The notes: generated by a model from the letters alone, not told the origin. A stretch of 64,000 bases of DNA from Nitrospirota bacterium (GCA_016180645.1 JACPAV010000020.1:54818-118817); one strand, 5' to 3'. Shown: positions 24,634 to 33,070, counted from the first letter of the stretch. Program-made: numbers and translations.

Positions 24634-25043
24634 GCACCACGGAGTCCAAGACACCAGAGACGGGCGCGGACAAGGAAGCCATGCAACACCAGTGCGAGAA
24701 TTGCGATCGATTGCTGTCGGACAGGCAGGTGGTCCCTCCCGTTGGGATCCGGGACTATTTCGACCGGGTTTCACCGGGCGAGATCTCCCCGTCCGGCGAG
24801 TGCATGGCGTGCGGGGCGCTCACCCATCTCACGGAGCCGGTCGGCCCCGTAAAGACTCTGGTGGATGCCGCACGGTGGGCGGAGGACCGCCTGGCCTCGC
24901 TGGTTGACTCGACGTCGCCCGAGAACTACGCGAGCGATTCAGAAGCGTATGAGAATGATGTGAAGGCTCTTGGCAAGCTGCGATGCGCGCTCCGGCAGTT
25001 CGAGAAACAGACAGGGGACACCCCATGCCCACCATCGTCCTAA
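24630..25043 (+). CDS. zinc-ribbon protein, paralog of 28028
   Basis: This 137-residue protein starts at TTG 24630 behind AGGAGGTTCGA, overlapping the previous stop. HQCENCDRLLSD near residue 25 and GECMACGALTHL near residue 60 form a CxxC/CxxC ribbon, and the rest is helical. The 28028 protein has the same order (HQCENCGRRLTD, GECRRCGAVTHL), so the two are duplicates that have diverged. Function unknown. Confidence 0.7.
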   Translation: MSTTESKTPETGADKEAMQHQCENCDRLLSDRQVVPPVGIRDYFDRVSPGEISPSGECMACGALTHLTEPVGPVKTLVDAARWAEDRLASLVDSTSPENYASDSEAYENDVKALGKLRCALRQFEKQTGDTPCPPSS

Positions 25044-25534
25044 GGACTACGTCCACCGACGAACACTTCAACGGCGACTGCGACTACGGCGCGGTTGAAA
25101 TGGCCACACCCCTCGTGACCCTGTGCCTGCGCAGGATCGGGAGGCTCCGCAAAGCCAAGAAGGGTGATCCCGATCTGTTCGAAATGTACTATTGGGATCA
25201 GAGCGTCGTGTTCTTCTCGTGGAGCGATGACCTTATTGAACGCGAGGACACAGAGTTTGAGGACGAGGTGGACAGGGTGCTGGCGGATCAGGGAGTGTAC
25301 GTGTCGAGGACCCGCATCCAGATCCCGGAGCAGCACATCCAGCGGGTCGAGTGCGTGCAGATGGTGGTACGCGATGACGCGGTGGCGTGGACGGCCATCC
25401 CGAAACACTCGGACGTGTACGTTACGACCCACGAAATCAGCGTGCAGCAGCTCCGCGAGATGGCGGCCGCAGGGGGGAGCGTGGCCGAGGCCCAGGGGCG
25501 AAGTTCGGGCACGGCCGCGGCGGAGGTGCGATGA
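25025..25534 (+). CDS. hypothetical protein
   Basis: This is a 169-residue protein, MPTIVLRTTSTDEHFNGDCD..., with an alternating beta-strand pattern and an acidic middle (IEREDTEFEDEVDRV). The start overlaps the previous gene by 19 bases and the stop overlaps the next ATG. A Gly/Ala-rich tail looks unstructured. No family recognised. Confidence 0.6.
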   Translation: MPTIVLRTTSTDEHFNGDCDYGAVEMATPLVTLCLRRIGRLRKAKKGDPDLFEMYYWDQSVVFFSWSDDLIEREDTEFEDEVDRVLADQGVYVSRTRIQIPEQHIQRVECVQMVVRDDAVAWTAIPKHSDVYVTTHEISVQQLREMAAAGGSVAEAQGRSSGTAAAEVR

Positions 25535-25782
25535 AGCTCGTATTCGCGGATCGAGACTCGAAGCTCTGGAACGAGGCGTGGGCCTCCCTGGGGGCCACGT
25601 CGGAACCGAACCCGGAATCGGGGGAGGACTGGCAGTACATGGGGACAGCCGAAGCGGAAGACGGACATTGGTACCATGAGTTTCGGCACCGTGACCATCC
25701 CGTGACGGGGACGAGGGAGTATCGGCGATATCGCTCGTTCTATCCGGAGTTGGCGGCAAGCCTCACGCCGGTGGGGGCGTGA
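25531..25782 (+). CDS. small hypothetical protein
   Basis: This 83-residue protein, MKLVFADRDSKLWNEAWASL..., contains aromatic-rich EFRHRDHPVTGTREYRRYRS. The ATGA overlap upstream and TGATG downstream indicate coupled translation. No family recognised. Confidence 0.6.
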   Translation: MKLVFADRDSKLWNEAWASLGATSEPNPESGEDWQYMGTAEAEDGHWYHEFRHRDHPVTGTREYRRYRSFYPELAASLTPVGA

Positions 25783-26207
25783 TGTCGACGAAAGCCGCGC
25801 CCCTGGTCCTACCGGATCCGCTGTTTACCCGAGAGCCTTGGAAGATTCGCCGAAGCGAGGCGGGTGGGTTCTACTGCCAGGGGGATCTCAACAGCGGGTC
25901 AGTCGAGATGGTCTTCCACACCGGGGACATCCGCCAGGCAGACGCGCGCCTGATTGAAGCTGCCCCGAAACTCTACCGGGCGTGCGTGCTGGCCCTCGAG
26001 GTCATCCGCCGCGAGCGACTGGAGGGCTACAACGGCGAAGACGAATTCGTGGATCCGGATGGCGTTCTCGGAATCGGCGATGTGCTCAAGGGAGCGATTG
26101 GCTCGGTGCATCGATCAAACCATAGCGGGGACACCACGGAGGTGACGCAACAACGGACCCTTGAGAGACCGGGATTCGGATTCGATAAGGAACGGCGGGA
26201 ACGATGA
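25782..26207 (+). CDS. hypothetical protein
   Basis: This is a 141-residue protein from ATG 25782 (TGATG junction). Residues 20-75 (WKIRRSEAGGFYCQGD, ADARLIEAAPKLYRACVLAL) resemble phage proteins that pair a short beta domain with an ADARLIAAAPELLEA-type helix; that helix is recognisable here. Function unknown. Ends in ATGA overlap. Confidence 0.65.
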   Translation: MSTKAAPLVLPDPLFTREPWKIRRSEAGGFYCQGDLNSGSVEMVFHTGDIRQADARLIEAAPKLYRACVLALEVIRRERLEGYNGEDEFVDPDGVLGIGDVLKGAIGSVHRSNHSGDTTEVTQQRTLERPGFGFDKERRER

Positions 26208-26422
26208 ACAAGGCGGCGAACCTTCGCGAGCGACTGCGAAGATACGAAGACGAACTGGCGCGAAGTCGGGCGCAGTGGCGGTGGGGGGAGACGCGACGGT
26301 TTCAGTCCAGCAGCAGAAAGCTCGCGCGAAGGGCGTGGCTCATCGACCACATTTCGTGCATCAAGGTGGAACTTCGCCGCCTGGAAAAAGAACCTGAGGG
26401 CCCGGAACAGATCGGCCGCTGA
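26204..26422 (+). CDS. small helical protein
   Basis: This 72-residue, strongly basic helical protein, MNKAANLRERLRRYEDELAR..., probably forms a coiled coil. It overlaps the previous stop (ATGA). No family recognised. Confidence 0.55.
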   Translation: MNKAANLRERLRRYEDELARSRAQWRWGETRRFQSSSRKLARRAWLIDHISCIKVELRRLEKEPEGPEQIGR

Positions 26423-26464
26423 GGATAGCGGCCGGCAGAGCCAGGTCGCGGGGCGCAAAGAGTG

Positions 26465-26803
26465 ATGGACAAGTCCGATCCTGCAAGGGAAACGCTTCCC
26501 GAAGTGATCACGGATACGCAAGGCCGCACGGTCGCAAGCCGGATCCAGACCCCATTCGGCGAAGCCTGGGTCACCAAAGACCGCGGAACGGCGCTCAAGG
26601 CCGGTCTCGTAGGAACGGACAAGAAGACACAGCTCCCCGTATATTACATTTCAGACGATGAGGCTTTGTTCGTGAAAGACCTGAGCGAAGCCGGCAGGGC
26701 GAAGTACCACCTGTTCAAGACGATTTTCGATTCCCCCGCCGGGGCAGGCGATCCTCAACCCCTGAACACGCAGTCAGGCCCACCCAAAGAGCCCAAGAAG
26801 TAG
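26465..26803 (+). CDS. hypothetical protein
   Basis: This is a 112-residue protein, MDKSDPARETLPEVITDTQG..., with a compact beta-rich core (GEAWVTKDRGTALKAGLVGT, QLPVYYISDDEALF) and a Pro-rich tail. A GTG directly upstream of the ATG is also in frame. No family recognised. Confidence 0.6.
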   Translation: MDKSDPARETLPEVITDTQGRTVASRIQTPFGEAWVTKDRGTALKAGLVGTDKKTQLPVYYISDDEALFVKDLSEAGRAKYHLFKTIFDSPAGAGDPQPLNTQSGPPKEPKK

Positions 26804-26952
26804 ATCATTCAATCCCCCCTGGGGAAGAAGAACAAGCCGCATCGAGAACGGAGAAGCCGACCTTGATTGATATGGATCAAGAGTCGCCGACCGAACATAT
26901 GCGCTGCCAAGCCCCGAAGAACTTCAACGGACCACCACGAAACGAGGAAGCA

Positions 26953-27354
26953 ATGAACGACCAAGAGGCATCCGCGAGCGAGGTATTCGGCCCGGTCATC
27001 TGCTCATATACTAGGGCGCAGGCGTTGGAAGACGGCGTCCTTGTGGACGTGAGCGAAACCGCGAAAGAAGCCGGGATCCGATACCCCGTAGCTCTCACGC
27101 GAGCCGTCTGGGGAAAGTATGTGGAAATCCCACCCGGTGTGACGGGCCAGGACGAAAAGGGAAGACTGTGGGACGTCCTATGGATGCTGCGGTGGCAGAT
27201 GCGGCGAGCCAATGGATCGACATGTCTTTTCAAGCTTCATGTCCGTAGCGACAACAGGGAGGTCACACCCCCGCTCGTCACGCTCAAAGCGATCTGCAGT
27301 CCAGGCGATACGCCCGAACCCGTCATCACGATCATGCTGCCGAACGAAGACTAG
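26953..27354 (+). CDS. DUF6573 family protein
   Basis: This 133-residue protein has VFGPVICSYTRAQALEDGVL, then VDVSETAKEAGIRYPVALT, DEKGRLWDVLWMLRW and a C-terminal VTLKAICSPGDTPEPVITI motif followed by ED. This is the full signature order of DUF6573, a conserved family of phage and plasmid proteins without known function. GAGGAAG precedes the ATG at 26953; an upstream TTG at 26863 is possible but adds non-family sequence. Confidence 0.8.
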   Translation: MNDQEASASEVFGPVICSYTRAQALEDGVLVDVSETAKEAGIRYPVALTRAVWGKYVEIPPGVTGQDEKGRLWDVLWMLRWQMRRANGSTCLFKLHVRSDNREVTPPLVTLKAICSPGDTPEPVITIMLPNED

Positions 27355-27390
27355 CTCCGCCGGCAGGATGCCGAAGCGGTGCCGGCGGCG

Positions 27391-27442
27391 CCCCGTCCCC
27401 ATGGGAATTCATCTCGCCGTCCCCGGAGCGGAGCGAAGGGGG
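27391..27442 (-). repeat. RPE-like repeat, inverted partial copy
   Basis: Reverse-complement reading gives CTTCGCTCCGCTCCGGGG and GACGGCGAGATGAATT. It lies in the 27355-27588 gap beside an inverted fragment of the 8205-type repeat (about 27359-27385). No gene is seen in that gap. Confidence 0.6.
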
Positions 27443-27588
27443 AAGCGGCCAGGCCGTGGTCCATGCCGCGCCGTCCTGGGCGCGGCGACATTGCACGGCC
27501 CCGTACCTTCCCTGGCACGGGGATGGCCGACCCGGCCCACCGGCAGGAAATCGGTGCATTGGAAGTCAAACGAACAAGAAAGGAACGG

Positions 27589-27633
27589 ATGACGATGGCA
27601 GCAAACCGCGAAAACAAGGGAGTTACGCGATGA
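27589..27633 (+). CDS. possible 14-residue leader peptide
   Basis: ATG after AAAGGAACGG encodes MTMAANRENKGVTR and its stop overlaps the next ATG (ATGA). It could serve only to couple translation. Evidence is position and ribosome site alone. Confidence 0.3.
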   Translation: MTMAANRENKGVTR

Positions 27634-28058
27634 AGACAGCGGCGAGAAGGCTGGGGACGGTGCTCGTCGGGCTCCTTTCCTGGACATGGACGGAGATTCG
27701 GACCTGGCAATTCAGGCGTTGCGCCTTTCGGCTCGACCGGTTCATGGCGGGCGGACCTCTTCGGCTGGACATGGCGGAGTGGAAGCAGTTCGAGGCGGCG
27801 CAAGAAGGGGTCCGGGGACTCGTCAGCGAAATGAGTGCCATGGGCCTCCAAGGCCTGAAGGAACGGGCCATGATCCGACGGGCGACGCGCAAACACATAA
27901 TGAAAATCAAGCCGAACGTTCCCCTGGGCGTACGGATCGAGTGTCTTTGGACGGGGCTGCGCGCAAAGGCGAGCTCGTGGTGGCGGAACGTCCTGGAAGA
28001 GGGTGAACAGTGGAGAAGGGGAAAGCAATGGGATCAACCAAACGTCCAGGAAGAGTGA
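27630..28058 (+). CDS. hypothetical protein
   Basis: This is a 142-residue, Trp- and Arg-rich helical protein, MKTAARRLGTVLVGLLSWTW.... The N-terminal 20 residues could be a signal or membrane anchor. It overlaps the next gene by 31 bases. No family recognised. Confidence 0.55.
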   Translation: MKTAARRLGTVLVGLLSWTWTEIRTWQFRRCAFRLDRFMAGGPLRLDMAEWKQFEAAQEGVRGLVSEMSAMGLQGLKERAMIRRATRKHIMKIKPNVPLGVRIECLWTGLRAKASSWWRNVLEEGEQWRRGKQWDQPNVQEE

Positions 28059-28417
28059 AGCGGATTCAGGCCCGCTCGAAAGCCGGCAGCCGGCGGCGAC
28101 GGCACCAGTGCGAGAACTGCGGACGCCGGCTGACGGACGCGGGGATCATTCCTCTGCGTGAAATGTCCGGACTTACGGAGCGGCTCTCCGCCGGGGAAAT
28201 CGTGCCTTCAGGGGAGTGCCGGAGGTGCGGAGCCGTAACGCACCTGGTGGAGAGCCCGATCAACGACCTTGTTAAGGCCGCCCGCGAGGGTCTTTACCAC
28301 CTGGAAGGTGTTTACGACACCACGTCCGATGAAGACTACGGGGGGCGATCGCAAGTGCGCCAGAGCGACCTCCGGACGATTCAAATGCTGCGCCGGGCGC
28401 TGGGACATTTCGCGTAG
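28028..28417 (+). CDS. zinc-ribbon protein, paralog of 24630
   Basis: This 129-residue protein starts at ATG 28028 after GGAGAAGGGGAAAGCA. A basic N-terminal stretch precedes HQCENCGRRLTD and GECRRCGAVTHL (zinc ribbon), and the rest is helical and matches 24630. It sits 6 bases before the DNA methyltransferase and is probably cotranscribed with it. Confidence 0.7.
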   Translation: MGSTKRPGRVKRIQARSKAGSRRRRHQCENCGRRLTDAGIIPLREMSGLTERLSAGEIVPSGECRRCGAVTHLVESPINDLVKAAREGLYHLEGVYDTTSDEDYGGRSQVRQSDLRTIQMLRRALGHFA

Positions 28418-28423
28418 CAGGAT

Positions 28424-30139
28424 ATGGCGAAGGAGCGGGTCATTTACGCCGCGGACCTCTTCTGCGGCGCCGGCGGGACCTCGACGGGTCTGGCGCTGGC
28501 CTGCCGTCAGCTCGGCGTGGAGATCGACCTCCTGGCGATCAATCACTGGGACACGGCCATCGAAACCCACCGGACGAATCATCCATGGGCCAGGCACCTC
28601 CACTCACGACTCCAGGACGTCGACCCCAAGAAAGTCGTCCCCAGCGGGCGACTCCATCTCCTGGTCGCCAGTCCCGAGTGCACGCACCACAGCCGGGCCA
28701 GAGGCGGCCGGCCGGTCAACGACCAGCTGCGCGCGTCCGGGTGGCTCGTCCTCAAGTGGCTTCAGGAACTCTATGTCGAGAACGTCCTCATCGAGAACGT
28801 CACGGAGTTCAGGGAATGGGGGCCGCTGGGCGCGGATGGACGGCCCCTCAAGGGCCAGAAAGGAGAGACCTACCGGGCTTTCCTGAACGCCATCCGGTCG
28901 CTCGGATATCGGGTCGAAGAAGGGGTGCTCAATGCCGCCGATTATGGAGATGCGACGACGCGGGAGCGGCTGTTCATCCTGGGGCGGCGTCCGGCACACA
29001 AACGGATCGAGTGGCCGGTCCCCACGCACTCGCGAGAAAAGACAAAAGGGCTCTTCGGGACGCTGAAGCCCTGGCGTCCGGCGAAGGACATCATCGACTG
29101 GTCCCTACCGGGGGAGTCGATTTTCAGGCGGAAAAGACCGCTGTCGGCGAAGACCCTGGCGCGCATTGAAGCCGGACTCAGGAAATTCGGCGGGAAGGCG
29201 GCGGAGCCTTTCCTCGTGCTCCTGCGGGGAACGAGCAAGACACGCAGCGTGAAGCTGCCCTTGCCGACGATCACGGCCGGAGGCGGACACGTAGGTGTTG
29301 TTCAGCCCTTCCTGCTGGCCATCGATCACCACGGTGGAAACGGCCAACAGGTGAGAGACGTAAAGGATCCGGTTGCCGCGATCACCACCAAAGCGCGCAT
29401 CGCGCTGTGCGAGCCGTTCATTCTGTCGCACCGGACGTTCAAGAACGAGGCGGTGGATTCGATCCATCGGCCGCTACGAACGCTCGTCGGCACGGGCCGG
29501 GACATCAAGGTGGTACAGCCTTTTGTGATCTCGGCGGGAGGTCCTGAAGGACAGGGACGGAAGCCGAAGAGCGTCGGAGAGCCTCTCAGCACCGTTCTCA
29601 CGGAAAACCGATCCAGCCTTCGCAGCCGCTACGGCGGAGTAGGCAGGGCGCTCGTCCAGCCCTTCATCGTTGAAGTCGGGCACGGCGGAGCCGATAGCCA
29701 CCGGGCCCACTCGGCCGAGGCCCCACTGGGGACGGTCACCGCAGTAAACCACTACGGGGTGGTGGATCCCCATCTGATCAAATTCTACAAGGACGCGAAA
29801 ACGCAGAACCAGCCGGTGACACGACCACTCGACACGATTACCACACGGGACCGGTTCGGACTCGTCCATCCCCTCCTTGGGGAGGGCAAGGATGGAACGC
29901 GCTACGCGATCGACATCCTGTTCCGGATGCTGAGGCCGGGCGAACTTGCGGCGGCCATGGGATTCGGCAGGGACTACCGATTCAGCGGCACCCAGAGCGC
30001 CCAGGTGCGGCAGATCGGCAACGCGGTACCGGTGAAACTGGCCATGAACCTTTGCCTCTCGCTCCTCAGCGAGGTCGCCGCGCGAATGGAAGCCGGCGGG
30101 AAAGAGACGAAAGAACAAGATGCGAAACAGGCAGCGTGA
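28424..30139 (+). CDS. cytosine-C5 DNA methyltransferase with a repeat-built recognition region
   Basis: This is a 571-residue protein. AADLFCGAGGTSTGLALA is motif I (SAM binding). ASPECTHHS holds the catalytic Cys in a PEC variant of the usual PC motif. LIENVTEF is motif VI (ENV). QIGNAVPVKLA is motif X. Between about residues 275 and 480 the target-recognition part is made of six units of the type PLxTIT...VxPFL (starting near 277, 316, 350, 386, 434 and 467). One unit is interrupted by a dispersed repeat (29608-29644). The N-terminal half is normal in size. It methylates C5 of cytosine; specificity cannot be read out. No cognate endonuclease is adjacent, so this is likely a solitary, protective enzyme. 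Confidence 0.88.
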   Translation: MAKERVIYAADLFCGAGGTSTGLALACRQLGVEIDLLAINHWDTAIETHRTNHPWARHLHSRLQDVDPKKVVPSGRLHLLVASPECTHHSRARGGRPVNDQLRASGWLVLKWLQELYVENVLIENVTEFREWGPLGADGRPLKGQKGETYRAFLNAIRSLGYRVEEGVLNAADYGDATTRERLFILGRRPAHKRIEWPVPTHSREKTKGLFGTLKPWRPAKDIIDWSLPGESIFRRKRPLSAKTLARIEAGLRKFGGKAAEPFLVLLRGTSKTRSVKLPLPTITAGGGHVGVVQPFLLAIDHHGGNGQQVRDVKDPVAAITTKARIALCEPFILSHRTFKNEAVDSIHRPLRTLVGTGRDIKVVQPFVISAGGPEGQGRKPKSVGEPLSTVLTENRSSLRSRYGGVGRALVQPFIVEVGHGGADSHRAHSAEAPLGTVTAVNHYGVVDPHLIKFYKDAKTQNQPVTRPLDTITTRDRFGLVHPLLGEGKDGTRYAIDILFRMLRPGELAAAMGFGRDYRFSGTQSAQVRQIGNAVPVKLAMNLCLSLLSEVAARMEAGGKETKEQDAKQAA

Positions 30140-30288
30140 TTCGGATCGAAATGAACCGGACACGAGAGAGACGAGCGCGTGCGAGCGCCTGCCGTGCAAC
30201 ATGCGGCCCATCCGTGGGCCTCTTCCTCTCACGGTACTGCGCCATCCTTGGCTGGTGCCCACTGGCGCGCCTTGCCGGGCATGGTAAA

Positions 30289-30528
30289 ATGAGCTTCGTG
30301 ACTGCTTCGGAGACCATGACGAGAATCGCTCGGGACCCGCACATCTGCGGTGGCTCACCTTGCGTCAAGGGTACCCGCATCCCCGTGTCTGTGATCCTCT
30401 CACACTTGGCGGCAGGAGAGAGTTTGGATGAACTCCTTGGCGGATTTCAGGGTTTGACCCGTGAGGACGTTTACGCCTGCCTGGCCTACGCCGCCATGAG
30501 CCTTTCCGATCAGCAGGCCACGCCTTGA
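30289..30528 (+). CDS. DUF433 antitoxin
   Basis: This 79-residue protein contains ARDPHICGGSPCVKGTRIPV, VILSHLAAGESLDELL and FQGLTREDVYACLAYA, the complete DUF433 pattern. DUF433 proteins are DNA-binding antitoxins that pair with PIN-like DUF5615 toxins, as here. Start ATG 30289. Upstream in-frame codons belong to the gap after the methyltransferase. Confidence 0.85.
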   Translation: MSFVTASETMTRIARDPHICGGSPCVKGTRIPVSVILSHLAAGESLDELLGGFQGLTREDVYACLAYAAMSLSDQQATP

Positions 30529-30564
30529 CGCCCGCCTGCCGGCGGATCATGTGCCACCTCCCAC

Positions 30565-30909
30565 GTGAAGTTCTTCGTTGACGAAAACGTCTCACGAGAT
30601 GCCGTTGAGGTCCTGCGTTTTTTCGGTCATGACGTCACCTATGTGAATGAGACGGCCGACCGGGGCCGCCCTGACACTTGGGTGTTTGAGAGGGCCCAGA
30701 AGGAGGGAAGGCTGATCGTGACTCGAGACCGTGCTCTGGCGGGAAAGTGCAAGAGTGGATCAACCGGCGGCATCTTGATTGCCGAGGGCAATCTGACTCG
30801 CGAGGAGGAAGCCCGTTTGGTTCGGAAATATCTTTCTGTCTCCGACCCTGGGCACATTCGAGGCAAACTGGTCGTTCTCGTACCGGGAAAAGCTCCAGAG
30901 TATCTGTAG
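30565..30909 (+). CDS. DUF5615 PIN-like toxin
   Basis: This is a 114-residue protein from GTG 30565. MKFFVDENVSRDAVEVLRFF, then a DRGRPDTWVFERAQKEGRLI region and VTRDRAL, give the acidic residues of the PIN-like nuclease fold (Asp in FVDEN, later Asp in TRDRAL). It forms a toxin-antitoxin pair with the DUF433 gene just upstream, presumably degrading RNA when unneutralised. The cassette lies between the methyltransferase gene and a remnant of its 3' end. Confidence 0.85.
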   Translation: MKFFVDENVSRDAVEVLRFFGHDVTYVNETADRGRPDTWVFERAQKEGRLIVTRDRALAGKCKSGSTGGILIAEGNLTREEEARLVRKYLSVSDPGHIRGKLVVLVPGKAPEYL

Positions 30910-31039
30910 GATCAACGGGGCCGATTGCCCCGGCCGGCGCAAGCTCTTCAATCTCTGACGGGGCGCTTCACGTCCCTGGTTTCCCCTTTTGTCTCCATGA
31001 TTCCGGCGTCCCGTTCGGAGGTGAACGGGACGCCGGAAG

Positions 31040-31135
31040 ATGAACCTTTGCCTATCGCTCCTCACCGAGGTCGCCGTGCGGATGACGGGCGAAGAGGGAG
31101 ACCCAGGCCACGACGGGGCTCGCCTCGCCGCGTAG
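31040..31135 (+). pseudogene. duplicated 3' tail of the methyltransferase gene
   Basis: ATGAACCTTTGCCTATCGCTC and on to the TAG at 31133 encode MNLCLSLLTEVAVRMTGEEG... and stop. The first 47 bases match 30044-30090 of the methyltransferase gene with about five changes. It is out of context here, after the toxin gene, so it looks like the original gene end displaced by insertion of the 900-bp toxin-antitoxin cassette. Confidence 0.75.
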
Positions 31136-31188
31136 GTAGACCCGGAGCGGAAATGTCAGGTGGCGCGTAGGGCTGGCTCGGGCTCGTG

Positions 31189-31262
31189 ATCCCACCACCT
31201 GAAACCGGCCCAGAGGGCCGAGAAGACCTAACCGCCTTCGGCGGTGTTTCAGGTGGTGGGAT
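31189..31262. repeat. palindromic repeat (ATCCCACCACCTG family), copy 5
   Basis: 17-bp perfect terminal inverted repeats (ATCCCACCACCTGAAAC and complement) with a nested GCCGAAGGCGG-type core. Non-coding here, between the toxin-antitoxin region and the next gene. Confidence 0.85.
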
Positions 31263-31301
31263 GATGCCGATGAACGACGGAGCATTTCCTGAAACGGAGG
31301 G

Positions 31302-31886
31302 ATGATGGAAACAGGAACCAGGGCAAGACGGGAAGGCGACTCGTGGGTGATTCGAAGGAACGGCGAAATGGCCGGGGTGCTGCCGGGAGGGTCTTCCGAA
31401 CAACACATCCTATTTTGCATGAAGCTCGCGGGAAGCGGGCGTCCCATCATCCAGGAGAGTCATCCGGCGGAAACCCTGGCCGAATTGCGGGAGCGGACGG
31501 GATACGGGTTCTGTTCCGGGCCGAACTACTGGTTCGGGATGGCCCTGGAGAGGGGCGAGTGGGACGAGTACGGCGATTTCGCGCGTTGCCTGGAATCCGG
31601 CCGCAGTTACCTCTACGGGAATAGCGTGTCGCCCGAAGCGATGGCCAGGAAGAAAACGGCGCTCACGCGAGAGTTCGCGCTGGCGGCGCGTTTCTGTTTC
31701 GACCATCCGGACGTTGAACTGTCGCTTGAAATCCGAAGCGGGCGCTCGGGCAACATCGTGAGGGATTATCGGATCCGGCGGCGCGGCGAATACGTCGAAA
31801 TCGAGCTCCCGCACCATGACGCCGGGGGCGAGCGGGGCTGGATCACGCGCGACTGCAAATACAGGCATCTCGTCAACGTGGACTGA
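31302..31886 (+). CDS. hypothetical protein
   Basis: This is a 194-residue protein starting METGTRARREGDSWVIRRNG (tandem ATGs at 31302 and 31305, after CGGAGGG). Its composition is ordinary and globular. First gene of a run of six unknown genes before the clamp-like protein. No family recognised. Confidence 0.65.
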   Translation: MMETGTRARREGDSWVIRRNGEMAGVLPGGSSEQHILFCMKLAGSGRPIIQESHPAETLAELRERTGYGFCSGPNYWFGMALERGEWDEYGDFARCLESGRSYLYGNSVSPEAMARKKTALTREFALAARFCFDHPDVELSLEIRSGRSGNIVRDYRIRRRGEYVEIELPHHDAGGERGWITRDCKYRHLVNVD

Positions 31887-31925
31887 AACCGAAACGAAAT
31901 GCGCATGAATTCCAAAGGAGGCGTT

Positions 31926-32255
31926 ATGCCGGACGTACTGACCGAGGAAGAAAAGGCCGTGGCCCGTGTTGGCAAAAAGCTCGAAGCCATCAAATTGTTT
32001 CGGGCGCGCACGGGAAGCAATTTGACCATCGCAAAAGAAGCCGTAGAAGTGTTCCAGCGCGAACACGGATACGCCGAACCGGGCGGGGAATACGTCCGAA
32101 GGTTCGGAACTTTCAATTGTCGCTTCGAGGATGAAATCAACGCCGAAATTGAGGCCGGGTCGAAATTCCTGGGAGTCCATTCGATTCAAGTCCAAAAGAT
32201 CGGCGGAACGGATACGGAACTGCTGGTGCATTTTCAACGACCTTGCGGCCGATAG
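31926..32255 (+). CDS. hypothetical protein
   Basis: This 109-residue protein, MPDVLTEEEKAVARVGKKLE..., has a helical first half (IKLFRARTGSNLTIAKEAVE), as in ribosomal L12-like or helical adaptor segments, then a beta half. CCAAAGGAGGCGTT precedes the ATG. No family recognised. Confidence 0.65.
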   Translation: MPDVLTEEEKAVARVGKKLEAIKLFRARTGSNLTIAKEAVEVFQREHGYAEPGGEYVRRFGTFNCRFEDEINAEIEAGSKFLGVHSIQVQKIGGTDTELLVHFQRPCGR

Positions 32256-32264
32256 AGGGCTGCC

Positions 32265-32537
32265 ATGAGCGCAAAAGAAGAAGTCATTTGTGAGGCGCGC
32301 AATGCCGCACATGTCACCGAAGATGCAGAAGGGGTCAATAAGGGTTTCGTGGATGACGCCGACCGTCATCTTTTGGAGCTTCTTCTGATCCGGGAAAACG
32401 AGGCTATGGAAAGGGGACAGGTCGCCGACTCCGTGATTCGAAAGATCCTGGAGTCCGGGTTGGAATGTTTCCGCCGGCATCTGCCGGGAAATATCCGGGC
32501 CGGAGAGCGCGGGGACACGGCGCAGGAGACGACATGA
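32265..32537 (+). CDS. small helical hypothetical protein
   Basis: This is a 90-residue acidic protein, MSAKEEVICEARNAAHVTED..., helical throughout (LLELLLIRENEAMERGQVAD). The stop overlaps the next ATG. No family recognised. Confidence 0.6.
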   Translation: MSAKEEVICEARNAAHVTEDAEGVNKGFVDDADRHLLELLLIRENEAMERGQVADSVIRKILESGLECFRRHLPGNIRAGERGDTAQETT

Positions 32538-33070
32538 AAAACATCGAACGAAGCACGGGGACACCGATTCGCGTGAACGGGCTCCCCACCGGGTTTCTTG
32601 CCGGGGGCGGTTATTCAGGATGCACGGACAAACTGGACCGAACGGTCCAAGCGGCGGCCGAACTGCTCACGCGCGAATTCGGATGCAAGATTCAAATCCG
32701 GTTCAATTCCGACCGGGAAAGCGGCGGGGCCTTTATCGAACCGCCGCCGGCGGGCGAGTTGGGAATTTGCGCGGGCTATTTGCTCGTGCCCCCGAAAGGA
32801 ATGAGCCGGGGAAAATGGATGGGCCTTCCCATCGGAACATGGCGCGAGGTCGGACGCAAACGGTTTTACGTGGCGTCCAACGTCGGAGTGGGGATGCTTC
32901 GAAATCCTCTGATGGCCGATAAGGGATACGTTAAGGACGAGACGGATCACCGCTATTCCTACCGATTCCACCGCAATATCGCGGGTGCGCTTGTGTGGAT
33001 TCTCGAACACGTGGATCGGGCCACATGGACGACACTGCACACAACCGGGAAGGAGGAGATCAATGGCTGA
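32534..33070 (+). CDS. hypothetical protein
   Basis: This 178-residue protein, MKNIERSTGTPIRVNGLPTG..., mixes beta-strand-like and helical parts (CTDKLDRTVQAAAELLTREF). It is coupled to the previous gene (ATGA) and overlaps the next. No family recognised. Confidence 0.65.
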   Translation: MKNIERSTGTPIRVNGLPTGFLAGGGYSGCTDKLDRTVQAAAELLTREFGCKIQIRFNSDRESGGAFIEPPPAGELGICAGYLLVPPKGMSRGKWMGLPIGTWREVGRKRFYVASNVGVGMLRNPLMADKGYVKDETDHRYSYRFHRNIAGALVWILEHVDRATWTTLHTTGKEEING

